64,000 nucleotides of DNA from positions 1-64,000 of the forward strand of contig CAMYAM010000009.1 of the NCBI GenBank assembly GCA_947253875.1, read 5' to 3'. Every line of letters begins with the position of its first letter. The stretch's first letter is position 1. The position numbers were made by a program, and so were the translations under genes. The notes beneath the pieces are model-generated. The model was not told the DNA's origin. It searched no databases and worked only from the letters and a program-made list of their open reading frames with translations. This document shows, piece by piece, positions 45,359 through 53,854 of the stretch. The DNA comes from an uncultured Fastidiosipila sp. (GTDB lineage Bacteria > Bacillota > Clostridia > Saccharofermentanales > Fastidiosipilaceae).

Positions 45359-46031
45359 CATGAAATTGTATTCTTCAAGTAATTTTATGGATGCAAAAAA
45401 TGAAATTATTAATTCATTTTTGCATAGTTATGATTTAATTTGGAAAGCTATACCAAACATTTTTCACTTAATAAAAACTCTTACAAATTCTTTAGATAAC
45501 AATTTTATTGAAATTCAGACTGGAGTATTTGTTGATAAAACTGCAAAAATATCAAATAATGCAACTATTATTGGTCCTTGTATAATTGCTGCCAATGCTG
45601 AAATTAGAACTAATGCCTATATTAGAGAAAATGTTTATATCGGAGAATCTACAATAATAGGTAATTCAAGTGAAATCAAAAATTCTATAATTTTAGATAA
45701 TGCTGAGATACCCCATTTTAATTATGTTGGCGACTCTATATTAGGTAATTTTTCACACTTAGGAGCTGGAGCAGTAATTTCTAACTTTAGACAAGATAGA
45801 AGTAATATTAAAATACATTTGCATGACAACACAGTTATTGATTCAGACATTCAAAAGTTAGGTGCAGTAATTGCTGATCATGTAGAAATAGGTTCTAATG
45901 CTGTAATCAATTCAGGAACGTTAATTGGGAAAGGATCAAGAGTTTATCCTTTAACGCAGACCCGCGGGGAGGTGCCTGCTAATCATATTCTTAAGACAGA
46001 TAATAATTTATATCCAATTATTACTAAATAG
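45351..46031 (+). CDS. Left-handed beta-helix (hexapeptide repeat) protein, GlmU-C-like
   Basis: This protein of about 226 residues has an all-helical N-terminal ~55 residues (IWKAIPNIFHLIKTL) followed by hexapeptide repeats (ISNNATIIGPCIIAANAEIR, GNSSEIKNSIILDNAEIPHF, NYVGDSILGNFSHLGAGAVI). The order matches the C-terminal domain of sugar-phosphate nucleotidyltransferases such as GlmU, but the nucleotidyltransferase domain is missing. Similar stand-alone proteins are annotated in Clostridia as UDP-GlcNAc pyrophosphorylase-like; acyl or acetyl transfer is plausible. The start is 45351 or the in-frame ATG at 45360. galE follows, suggesting a sugar-nucleotide context. Confidence 0.75.
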   Translation: MNNMKLYSSSNFMDAKNEIINSFLHSYDLIWKAIPNIFHLIKTLTNSLDNNFIEIQTGVFVDKTAKISNNATIIGPCIIAANAEIRTNAYIRENVYIGESTIIGNSSEIKNSIILDNAEIPHFNYVGDSILGNFSHLGAGAVISNFRQDRSNIKIHLHDNTVIDSDIQKLGAVIADHVEIGSNAVINSGTLIGKGSRVYPLTQTRGEVPANHILKTDNNLYPIITK

Positions 46032-46087
46032 TGTTAAAATTTAAACTAAGATTTAACGTCATAAGTGAATATATACAGGAGGATATT

Positions 46088-47110
46088 ATGAAAAAACAAG
46101 TTTTAGTTACAGGTGGTGCAGGTTATATTGGTAGTCATACAATTATTTCTTTGTATAATTCTGGATATGAAGCAGTTATAGTTGATAATCTAAGTAATTC
46201 TAGTAAAGAAGCTGTTAGTAGGGTTGAAGAAATTGTTGGAAATAAGATACCTCTCTACATAGGTGATGTTTGTGATAAAGATCTTCTTAGAAGAATTTTC
46301 ACAGAAAATGATATTTATGCTGTAATTCATTTTGCAGGTTACAAAGCTGTAGGGGAATCTGTAGCAAAACCAATTGAATATTATAGAAACAATATAGATT
46401 CGACATTAAGCTTACTAGAAGTAATGAGAGAATTTGACTGTAATAGATTTATATTTAGTTCTTCAGCGACTGTTTACGGAACAGATCATGAATCTCCATT
46501 GACAGAAGATTTATCAAAATCAGCCTCAAATCCTTATGGCTGGACCAAAGTTTTCATCGAAGAAATTCTCGAAGATGTTTGTGTATCAAACCCTGAATTT
46601 AGTGTAGTTCTATTAAGATATTTCAATCCAATTGGTGCACATCAATCTGGAAAAATTGGTGAAGATCCAAAAGGAATTCCTAATAATATAATGCCTTATA
46701 TTACTCAAGTGGCAATAGGTAAGCGAGAAAAATTGAATGTATTTGGTAATGACTATGATACACCAGACGGTACTGGAGTTAGAGATTACATTCACGTTGT
46801 AGACTTGGCAGATGGACATGTTAAAGCATTAGATTACAGTGCAGAACATGTTGGTTGCTTAGCAGTAAACCTGGGAACAGGAAATGGATATAGTGTTTTG
46901 GATTTAGTTAATGCTTTTGAAAAAGCCAGTGGTGTTGAAATTCCATATGAAATAGTTGATAGGAGACCTGGTGACGCTGCAACAGTTTTTGCTGATCCAA
47001 GCAAAGCTAAAAAAGTTTTGAACTGGGAGGCTCAGTATGATCTAGAGCAAATGTGTGCAGATAGTTGGCGTTGGCAAAAAAATAATCCGCAAGGGTATTC
47101 TAAGTCTTAA
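46088..47110 (+). CDS. galE: UDP-glucose 4-epimerase
   Basis: This 340-residue short-chain dehydrogenase-type enzyme interconverts UDP-glucose and UDP-galactose. It has the NAD motif GGAGYIGSHT at the start, IHFAGYKAVGES, FSSSATVYG and the catalytic Tyr/Lys pair in NPYGWTK. RYFNPIGAHQSG and GVRDYIHVVDLADGHV are both typical of GalE. Length is normal. I chose the ATG at 46088 because of CAGGAGGA just upstream; the open frame back to 46031 overlaps the previous stop and is not supported. Confidence 0.96.
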   Translation: MKKQVLVTGGAGYIGSHTIISLYNSGYEAVIVDNLSNSSKEAVSRVEEIVGNKIPLYIGDVCDKDLLRRIFTENDIYAVIHFAGYKAVGESVAKPIEYYRNNIDSTLSLLEVMREFDCNRFIFSSSATVYGTDHESPLTEDLSKSASNPYGWTKVFIEEILEDVCVSNPEFSVVLLRYFNPIGAHQSGKIGEDPKGIPNNIMPYITQVAIGKREKLNVFGNDYDTPDGTGVRDYIHVVDLADGHVKALDYSAEHVGCLAVNLGTGNGYSVLDLVNAFEKASGVEIPYEIVDRRPGDAATVFADPSKAKKVLNWEAQYDLEQMCADSWRWQKNNPQGYSKS

Positions 47111-47136
47111 TATCTTAATAAATAAAGGTAAAGTCT

Positions 47137-47475
47137 ATGAATTTAGATGCAGAAGAAAAAAGAAAAATAGAAGAGCAGGAGAGCTTTAGTAGAGAAACAC
47201 TTAATGAAAATCAAAAAGTGTCCGAACAAATTTATGAAAAAGCTAATTCTGCTAGACATATGATGCAAAGAAATGAATTGCATAATGAAAATAACATGCG
47301 TCAAAAGCTATTAAAAAATAGAAAAAAGAGATTAAATAAGAAAAAATTAAATATTCTTGTTTATGTATTATTTCTTTTATTATTAGCTTTATTAATATAT
47401 CTATACTGGAATAATAAAGTTATTGTTAACCAGTGGTTTATGGATATATATGATTCGTTGCTAGAAAAATTTTAA
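47137..47475 (+). CDS. Small single-pass membrane protein, unknown function
   Basis: This 112-residue protein has a charged, probably coiled-coil N-terminal ~75 residues rich in Glu, Lys, Asn and Arg, ending in a very basic patch (KNRKKRLNKKK). One transmembrane helix (ILVYVLFLLLLALLIYLYW, residues ~72-90) and a short tail follow. The basic patch before the helix suggests the N-terminus is cytoplasmic. I do not recognise the family. It follows galE by 26 nt with AAAGGTAAA as a weak ribosome site and ends at the terminator at 47507, so it is the last gene of that operon. Confidence 0.7.
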   Translation: MNLDAEEKRKIEEQESFSRETLNENQKVSEQIYEKANSARHMMQRNELHNENNMRQKLLKNRKKRLNKKKLNILVYVLFLLLLALLIYLYWNNKVIVNQWFMDIYDSLLEKF

Positions 47476-47506
47476 TTCTGTAATTATATTAATATAGAAA
47501 TACACT

Positions 47507-47551
47507 AAACCTTTTCATATTTCCTGACTGGAAAATGAAGAGGTTTTTTGT
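47507..47551 (+). terminator. Terminator of the galE operon
   Basis: A long stem pairs AAACCTTTTCATATTTCC (47507-47524) with the complementary arm at 47530-47546, with one bulge, followed by TTTTTTG. Confidence 0.75.
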
Positions 47552-47594
47552 TTTAGTTTGTAAATATTTGGTATTCTTATTCACCATTTGTTAA

Positions 47595-47623
47595 TTGACT
47601 TTATTTGACATTAAGATTATTAT
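47595..47623 (+). promoter_or_regulatory. groES-groEL promoter
   Basis: TTGACT (47595-47600) and TATTAT (47618-47623) are spaced 17 bp apart. The CIRCE operator begins 8 bp further downstream, so the predicted start point lies at its edge. Confidence 0.6.
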
Positions 47624-47631
47624 AGAATTTG

Positions 47632-47658
47632 TTGGCAGTCTGATATCAAGAGTGCTAA
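47632..47658 (+). promoter_or_regulatory. CIRCE element (HrcA operator) before groES
   Basis: The consensus is TTAGCACTC-N9-GAGTGCTAA. Here the right half GAGTGCTAA (47650-47658) is perfect and the left half TTGGCAGTC (47632-47640) has two differences, with the correct 9-nt spacer. The position between promoter and groES is the usual one, so the heat-shock repressor HrcA, encoded elsewhere, should control this operon. Confidence 0.85.
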
Positions 47659-47677
47659 AAAATAGGAGGTAATGAAT

Positions 47678-47974
47678 ATGACAATTAAACCAATAGGATT
47701 AAGAGTACTAATTAAAACTGTAGAAAACGATGAAAAAGAACAAACAACAAGCTTTGGCTTAGTTTTACCAGATTCCGCTAAAGAAAAACCAGAAGTAGCA
47801 GAAGTTGTTGCAGTAGGAGATGGTAAAGATTCAGAAGGTAAAACTCACGATATGTTAGTCAAAGAGGGTGATCAAGTTATTGTTTCAAAATATGCCGGAA
47901 CAAAAGTCACTGTTGATGAGATTGAGTATACTATCGTTGAGCGTGATGATATTCTTGCAAAAGTTGAAGCTTAA
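47678..47974 (+). CDS. groES: Co-chaperonin GroES
   Basis: This 98-residue protein is the lid of the GroEL chamber. It has IKPIGLRVLIKTV at the start, the mobile loop segment TTSFGLVLPDSAKEKPE, and GDQVIVSKYAGTKV. The usual IVLP/GIVLP anchor is seen as GLVLP. AGGAGGT at 47664-47670 supports the ATG at 47678, not the one at 47672, which lies one base after it. groEL follows after 60 nt. Confidence 0.96.
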   Translation: MTIKPIGLRVLIKTVENDEKEQTTSFGLVLPDSAKEKPEVAEVVAVGDGKDSEGKTHDMLVKEGDQVIVSKYAGTKVTVDEIEYTIVERDDILAKVEA

Positions 47975-48034
47975 TCCACTTAATAAACAGGATACAAGTA
48001 TAAAAAAATTAAAATTTCGAAAAAGGAGAAAATT

Positions 48035-49648
48035 ATGGCAAAAGAATTATTACAAGGAGAAGCTGCAAGAAAAGCTTTGGAACAAGGTGTAAATAAATTA
48101 GCAAATACTGTAAAAATAACATTAGGCCCTAAAGGTAGAAATGTAGTTTTAGATAAAAGTTTTGGAGCTCCACTAATTACAAATGACGGTGTAACTATTG
48201 CTAAAGAAATTGAACTAGAAAATAGATCTGAAAATATGGGCGCTCAATTAGTAAAAGAAGTTGCAACACATACTAATGATATAGCTGGAGATGGTACAAC
48301 AACAGCAACCGTTTTAGCACAAGCTTTAATTAGAGAAGGGCTAAAGAATGTTGCTGCAGGAGCTAATCCAATCTTTATTAGGAAAGGTATTAATGCTGCA
48401 GTAGAAGTAGCTAGTGCTGAAATTAGTAAACTATCCGAACCTATTAAGAACTCTGATGATATATCAAGAGTTGCAGCTATTTCGGCTAATGATGAACAAG
48501 TTGGAGAGTTAATTGCTAAAGCAATGGAAAAAGTTACATCAGACGGCGTAATTACTATTGAAGAGTCAAATACTTTAGAAACAAGTCTTGAAGTAGTAGA
48601 AGGTATGGAATTTGATAAGGGTTATATTTCTTCATATATGGCAACTGATACAGAAAAAATGGAAGCTGTATTGGATGATGCTTATGTATTAGTTACAGAT
48701 AAGAAGATCTCCTCAATTCAAGATCTTTTACCAATATTGGAGCATGTAGTAACCGATGGCAAGAAACTTTTAATTATTGCTGAAGATGTTGAAGGCGAAG
48801 CTTTATCAACTTTAATTTTAAATAAATTAAGAGGAACATTAAATGTTGTTGCTGTTAAGGCTCCTGGATACGGTGATAGAAGAAAAGAAATGCTTGAAGA
48901 TATAGCAACCTTAACTGGTGCTACATTAATTACAGAAGATTTGGGATTAGATATTAAAGATACAACACCAGAACAATTAGGTACAGCTAAAACAATTAAG
49001 GTTCAAAAAGACTCAACTACTATTGTTGATGGTGGTGGTAGTAAAGCAGCTATTGATGCCAGAGTTAGCACAATACGTTCACAAATAGAAAATTCTGATT
49101 CTGAATATGATAAAGAAAAACTGCAAGAGCGTTTAGCTAAACTATCTGGTGGTGTTGCAGTCGTACGTGTTGGTGCTGCTACAGAAGTTGAAATGAAGGA
49201 GCGTAAACTAAGAATAGAAGATGCTTTATCTGCAACCCGTGCTGGTATTGAGGAAGGTATGATAGCTGGCGGTGGAACCGCTTACATTGATATTATCCCG
49301 GCAGTCCAAGCTTTATTAGAAGAGAAGTCTGGCGATGAGAGAACGGGTGTTCAAATTGTGTTGAAAGCTCTAGAAGAACCAATTAGACAGATTGCAATTA
49401 ATGCTGGATTAGATGGAAGTGTTATTTGCGAGAATGTAAAAAAAGCTGAATCTGGAGTTGGATTTAATGTAGTAACTGAAGAATATTTAAATATGATAGA
49501 AGCTGGTATAGTAGATCCTGCTAAAGTAACTAGAGCGGCATTGCAAAATGCAGCATCAATATCAGCAACTGTACTTACTACTGAAGCACTAGTTGTTGAT
49601 ATTCCAGAAGAAAAGAATGACATGCCTTCTCCTATGGGAGGATTCTAA
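48035..49648 (+). CDS. groEL: Chaperonin GroEL
   Basis: This 537-residue HSP60 folds proteins together with GroES. It has VKITLGPKGRNVVLDKSFGAP, the ATP-binding NDGVTIAKEIEL and GDGTTTATVLAQAL, APGYGDRRKEML in the apical domain and GIEEGMIAGGGTAYIDI. The C-terminal tail ends PMGGF, a shortened version of the usual GGM repeats. AAAGGAGAA precedes the ATG. It is followed by a strong terminator, closing the CIRCE-controlled operon. Confidence 0.98.
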   Translation: MAKELLQGEAARKALEQGVNKLANTVKITLGPKGRNVVLDKSFGAPLITNDGVTIAKEIELENRSENMGAQLVKEVATHTNDIAGDGTTTATVLAQALIREGLKNVAAGANPIFIRKGINAAVEVASAEISKLSEPIKNSDDISRVAAISANDEQVGELIAKAMEKVTSDGVITIEESNTLETSLEVVEGMEFDKGYISSYMATDTEKMEAVLDDAYVLVTDKKISSIQDLLPILEHVVTDGKKLLIIAEDVEGEALSTLILNKLRGTLNVVAVKAPGYGDRRKEMLEDIATLTGATLITEDLGLDIKDTTPEQLGTAKTIKVQKDSTTIVDGGGSKAAIDARVSTIRSQIENSDSEYDKEKLQERLAKLSGGVAVVRVGAATEVEMKERKLRIEDALSATRAGIEEGMIAGGGTAYIDIIPAVQALLEEKSGDERTGVQIVLKALEEPIRQIAINAGLDGSVICENVKKAESGVGFNVVTEEYLNMIEAGIVDPAKVTRAALQNAASISATVLTTEALVVDIPEEKNDMPSPMGGF

Positions 49649-49671
49649 TTTAGAGAAATCTAATTAACATA

Positions 49672-49716
49672 AACTGATCTTTGATTAATAAATTTAATTA
49701 AAGGTCAGTTTTTTTG
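49672..49716 (+). terminator. groESL terminator
   Basis: A 17-bp stem (49672-49688 with 49694-49710, two G-U pairs) with a TAAAT loop is followed by five or more T residues. Confidence 0.88.
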
Positions 49717-49877
49717 TCTTTTGATTTGACAATCAGTCTTTTTATCTTAAGGAAAAGTATGATATTATTTAATCTATTGTGTTTGTATTTTTTACAAATT
49801 AGTAATTAAATAAGTATAAAATTTGTATAAATTATTACTTATAAGTTTACTCATTTTAATGATAGAGGAGTTGGATT

Positions 49878-50411
49878 ATGTTTAATCAAGATGTTTTTAT
49901 CGAACAATTAGTTAAAAGACATAAATCAGGAAAAGATTACTTAATTATTGGACTATGTATTTTAGCTTATTTGCTATTAATTTTATTAGTATTTTTATTT
50001 ATACAATATTTGATTTTCTTTGCATTATTAATTATTGCAGGGGCTGGTTGGGGTGTGTATACACTAATAACTAACAGAAATTTAGAATTTGAATATATAT
50101 GTACAAATGGTCACATTGACATTGATACTATCTATAACAAACGTAAACGTAAAAGAAAAGTCAGCATGAACTCCAAAAACATGGAAATTCTCGCACCTAT
50201 TAGTGATCCAGCTTTTAGAAAATATTCAGAAGATAAGAGTTATAAAACTGTAGATTGCACAAGCAATACTGGTAATGCTGATGTATGGTTCTTCACTGGC
50301 AAATATAAGGAAAATATGGTTTTAGTTTTATTCGAACCTGAAGCTAGAATTATTGAAGACTGTAAGCGTTTCAACCCAAGAATAGTAAAATTTAATCCGA
50401 TCCAAGGTTAA
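49878..50411 (+). CDS. Two-helix membrane protein (DUF6106-like) upstream of the ABC cluster
   Basis: This 177-residue protein has a short cytoplasmic N-terminus, two closely spaced hydrophobic helices (YLIIGLCILAYLLLILLVFL and YLIFFALLIIAGAGWG, about residues 22-60), then a soluble domain with YICTNGHIDIDTIYNKRKRK and FEPEARIIEDCKRFNPRIV. The pattern resembles the clostridial DUF6106 family as I remember it, which has no known function. GAGGAG precedes the ATG. It lies 26 nt before the ABC ATPase gene and is probably in the same transcript. Confidence 0.65.
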   Translation: MFNQDVFIEQLVKRHKSGKDYLIIGLCILAYLLLILLVFLFIQYLIFFALLIIAGAGWGVYTLITNRNLEFEYICTNGHIDIDTIYNKRKRKRKVSMNSKNMEILAPISDPAFRKYSEDKSYKTVDCTSNTGNADVWFFTGKYKENMVLVLFEPEARIIEDCKRFNPRIVKFNPIQG

Positions 50412-50437
50412 TCTTAGGGTCTAGTAGGAGGAAGAGT

Positions 50438-51538
50438 ATGATTGAGATAAAGAATCTCGTCAAATACTATGGCGAAGTAAAAGCCGTAGATAATATTTCG
50501 TTTGATGTTAAAGCAGGCGAAGTTTTAGGTTTTTTAGGACCTAATGGTGCAGGTAAGAGTACCACTATGAATATTTTAACTGGAGCTATTTCGGCAAGTT
50601 CAGGTACAGTTAAAATTGATGGTTTTGATATTTTAGAAGAGCCTGAAAAGGCTAAAGCAAAAGTTGGTTATTTGCCGGAACAACCACCCCTTTATACTGA
50701 TATGACAGTTATGGAGTATCTGACATTCATTGCGGACTTAAAATTAGTACCAAAAAGTGAACAACTTGATCATTTAGCAAAAATAATGACTCAACTTAAA
50801 ATTACAGATGTTAGAAATCGTTTAATTAATAACCTATCTAAAGGTTACAAGCAACGTGTTGGTGTAGCCCAAGCCCTTGTTGGGGATCCTGATGTGATTA
50901 TTTTAGACGAACCTACTGTAGGTCTTGATCCAAAGCAGATTAAAGATATAAGAAATGTAATAAGAAGTCTTGGTAAAAAGCATACAGTTATCATTTCATC
51001 ACATATTTTATCTGAGATCCAAGCTACTTGCGATAGAGTTGTAATTATCGCAAACGGTAAATTAGCATATCAAAGCGATATTAATGCTCTTGGAGAAGTT
51101 GTAGGTGATAACAATAAGGTTGAGATCACAGTCCAAAACAATGCTGATTCAGCCTATAGATTACTAAAAACATTTTCAGAAATAAAAAATGTAGAGAGAA
51201 TAAGCAAATCTAGAGGTGAAACTGTATTAATCTATGAAACTGCTCCTGAAATTGATATTAGGGAAAAAGTGTTTAAAGCTTTCGCTGATTCAAAACTCAC
51301 AATGTTAGGAATGAGAGAAGTTAATGCTACTTTAGAAGATATTTTCTTAAAAGTAACAAATAGGAGTTACGTCCATACCTTAGATGAGCACGAAGCAGAA
51401 CTTGAAGAAGAAGAATTAGACCAATGGGACCAAGCTCAACTAGCAGCGAAAGATAAGAATAGCACAGTCAAAGAAGAGATTGATTCGACTATGATTTCCG
51501 ATGAAGACTCCAGCGCTGATATTAAGGAGGATAAGTAA
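50438..51538 (+). CDS. ABC transporter ATP-binding protein (GldA-like)
   Basis: This 366-residue protein has a complete ABC ATPase domain: Walker A GPNGAGKST, Q-loop region VGYLPEQPPLYTDM, signature LSKGYKQRVGVAQAL, Walker B VIILDEPTVGLDPKQ and a switch His in ISSHILSE. A C-terminal ~100-residue extension, very acidic at its end, is typical of ABC-2/Gld exporters. AGGAGGAAG precedes the ATG. The next three genes (permease, GldG-like, DUF4340) follow with gaps of 1, 13 and 22 nt, forming a tight unit. The substrate is unknown. Confidence 0.92.
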   Translation: MIEIKNLVKYYGEVKAVDNISFDVKAGEVLGFLGPNGAGKSTTMNILTGAISASSGTVKIDGFDILEEPEKAKAKVGYLPEQPPLYTDMTVMEYLTFIADLKLVPKSEQLDHLAKIMTQLKITDVRNRLINNLSKGYKQRVGVAQALVGDPDVIILDEPTVGLDPKQIKDIRNVIRSLGKKHTVIISSHILSEIQATCDRVVIIANGKLAYQSDINALGEVVGDNNKVEITVQNNADSAYRLLKTFSEIKNVERISKSRGETVLIYETAPEIDIREKVFKAFADSKLTMLGMREVNATLEDIFLKVTNRSYVHTLDEHEAELEEEELDQWDQAQLAAKDKNSTVKEEIDSTMISDEDSSADIKEDK

Positions 51539-51539
51539 A

Positions 51540-52325
51540 ATGTCAAGAATTTGGACAATAGCAAAAAGAGAATTTAAGAGTTATTTTAAATCACCTATTG
51601 GATGGGTGCTCTTTGCAATATATGCTTTAGTATCAGGTTTTTATTATTCCTTATTATTATCATATAACTATGTAGACACATCTGCAGTTCTTAACTTTAT
51701 GCGTGGATTATTTATGGTTTTAATTCCGATAATGACAATGAGAACTTTTTCATCCGAAAAATTGAATGGAACTGAAATTTTATACCAAACATCGCCTGCG
51801 AGTACAATGCAAGTAGTTATTGGAAAGTATCTTGGTGTTTCACTTATGTTCCTATTAATTAGTTCAGTTAATTTGGTTTATGTAATGATTACTCTTTCAT
51901 TCAATGGTTTAGTTGATTTCAAATATTGGGGAACATTAATCGCTTACCTATTGACTGGATTAGCTTATATAGCAATTGGTTTATTTGCATCAGCACTCAC
52001 TACTAGCCAGGTAATTGCAGCTATTATTTCCTTTGTTATTTTTGTAGGTTTTGAAGTCTTTACTTCTATAAGCAAGATCATCGGCTCAGGAATAAGCTCA
52101 ATAATTAATTTCCTTGATTTTCCTGACGCTATACCTGCAGCAAGTGAAGCAAACATAGGTAAGGCTGTATCAACTGGTCTGGACTGGCTTAACCCAGCTA
52201 CAAAGTTAGCAGGATTTGCTAAAGGTACATTTGATCTTGTGGCAGTTGTTTATTTTATAAGCATGATAATCCTGTTCTTATACGTGACTGCACAAATTAA
52301 TGAAAGTTCACGTTGGAAACAATAG
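51540..52325 (+). CDS. ABC-2 type permease (GldF-like)
   Basis: This 261-residue protein has six predicted transmembrane helices and the N-terminal segment WTIAKREFKSYFKSPIGWVL characteristic of GldF/ABC-2 permeases, with the family-typical MRTFSSEKLNGTEILYQTSP. It should form the membrane channel with the preceding ATPase. I chose the ATG at 51540 because AAGGAGGA lies in the end of the ATPase gene and the stop and start are separated by one base. Flavobacterial Gld homologues take part in gliding; in Clostridia no such role is known. Confidence 0.9.
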   Translation: MSRIWTIAKREFKSYFKSPIGWVLFAIYALVSGFYYSLLLSYNYVDTSAVLNFMRGLFMVLIPIMTMRTFSSEKLNGTEILYQTSPASTMQVVIGKYLGVSLMFLLISSVNLVYVMITLSFNGLVDFKYWGTLIAYLLTGLAYIAIGLFASALTTSQVIAAIISFVIFVGFEVFTSISKIIGSGISSIINFLDFPDAIPAASEANIGKAVSTGLDWLNPATKLAGFAKGTFDLVAVVYFISMIILFLYVTAQINESSRWKQ

Positions 52326-52338
52326 GAGAGTGATAAAT

Positions 52339-53832
52339 ATGAGTAAAAAGACAAAAGAAAAAATTATAGTTGACTCTAGAAATAAAAAATTAAGAAATGC
52401 TGCTGTTATTTCAGTAATTGTTTTAGCAGTAATTTTACTACTATTCAATGTAATTCTAGAACAAGCATTTGGTAATGCCTTAGAGTTTGACTGGACAGAA
52501 AATAAAATTTCTACTATAGGTGATACTACTAAGAATATTTTGAATGAAAATGATAAAAAAATTAATATAACTGTATTGGCTACAGAAGAAAATTTCGGCG
52601 GTAGCAGTGCTCAAACGTTTAACTTTTTACCTAAGTTATTAGGTGAGTATCACGATATGGGTAAAGGTAAAATAAATGTTAGATTTATTGATCCTGTTCA
52701 AAATCCAAATATCATAGAAGAATTAGACCCACAAAAGGTACACAATTTACAACAACATCAAATAGTAGTGTCCAATGAAGATCATTCTAAGATCAAAGTT
52801 TTATCTTCTAATGATCTAGTAAAAACTGAGAGACAAGGATATCAGATGTATATTTCAGGATATACAGCAGAAGAAGCTTTGACAGGTGCGATTAAATTTG
52901 TAAGTTCTGAAAATACCCCTGTAGTATATGTTACAACAGGTCATGGTGAAGCTAAAATTGATCAAAATTATACAATTCTTCGCACAATGCTTGAAAGAAA
53001 CAATTACTTAGTAAAAGATTTAAATACAACTGTCGAATCCTCTATACCTGAAGATGCAACAATTTTATTGATGCTTAACCCAACAACTGATATTACTGTT
53101 AATGAAACTGATAGTTACCTTAAATATCTAAAAGCAGGTGGTAGTTTATATGTTATGAGTGATTATTCAAATACAGTATTTAACAACTTAAATACTGTTC
53201 TAAATGAATTTAACCTAAAAATTACCAATGATAGAGTTAAAGAAAGTGTTGAAAATACTCATAGCAATAATGAATATAGATTCAATGCAAAAATTAGTAA
53301 AAATCCTCTTTATCCTGATGATGCGAACATTGATTTTGTAGTAACTGAAAATGTAAGAGCTATCACAACTGCTGATAACAATAAAGATTGGATTGAAACA
53401 CATTCAGTAATTGAAACTGGTAAAGAAGCTTATACTGAAAAGAATGGAAACCCTAAAGACCTTTCTGTCCCAGGAGTACAAAATGTAGCAATGTATGGTG
53501 TTAACAAAGGATACCTTGATGATTCAGTACGTACTTCTGCTAAAGTTGCGGTATTTGGTTCTGCTACAATGTTTAGTGATAAAGTACTTTCACAAGTTAT
53601 GGTTAACTCTGGAAACTATGTATTATTATTCTTCTCAGTTAATAAAGTAGCTGGTATTGAGAATTTACAAGGTGAAAAGTTACTAATTAAACCTAAACCA
53701 GTTGTGAATTATAACATCGTAGCCAAGAATCAAAACAGTACAAAATTAGCGGGATTCTTTACCATGATTGGTATTCCAGCAATCTTACTAATTATTGCAC
53801 TAGTAGTATATAGAAGAAGAAGAAATCTATAA
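52339..53832 (+). CDS. GldG family ABC-associated membrane protein
   Basis: This 497-residue protein has an N-terminal transmembrane helix (AAVISVIVLAVILLLFNVIL, about residues 20-40). A large extracytoplasmic domain follows with FDWTENKISTIGDTTKNIL and the GldG-type VYVTTGHGEAKI segment, and a C-terminal helix (FFTMIGIPAILLIIALVVY) ends in Arg-rich residues. The architecture matches the GldG/IFT52-like family of auxiliary ABC components. I chose the ATG at 52339 because of AGGAG at 52324-52328; the frame extends back to 52300 without support. It lies between the permease and the DUF4340 gene. Confidence 0.85.
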   Translation: MSKKTKEKIIVDSRNKKLRNAAVISVIVLAVILLLFNVILEQAFGNALEFDWTENKISTIGDTTKNILNENDKKINITVLATEENFGGSSAQTFNFLPKLLGEYHDMGKGKINVRFIDPVQNPNIIEELDPQKVHNLQQHQIVVSNEDHSKIKVLSSNDLVKTERQGYQMYISGYTAEEALTGAIKFVSSENTPVVYVTTGHGEAKIDQNYTILRTMLERNNYLVKDLNTTVESSIPEDATILLMLNPTTDITVNETDSYLKYLKAGGSLYVMSDYSNTVFNNLNTVLNEFNLKITNDRVKESVENTHSNNEYRFNAKISKNPLYPDDANIDFVVTENVRAITTADNNKDWIETHSVIETGKEAYTEKNGNPKDLSVPGVQNVAMYGVNKGYLDDSVRTSAKVAVFGSATMFSDKVLSQVMVNSGNYVLLFFSVNKVAGIENLQGEKLLIKPKPVVNYNIVAKNQNSTKLAGFFTMIGIPAILLIIALVVYRRRRNL

Positions 53833-53854
53833 TAGAGAAAAATTAGGTGATCAA

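Noticed and set aside
47868..48092. Plus-strand frame bridging groES and groEL
   Set aside because: It is out of frame with both chaperonin genes and made of their coding sequence and spacer; no ribosome site.
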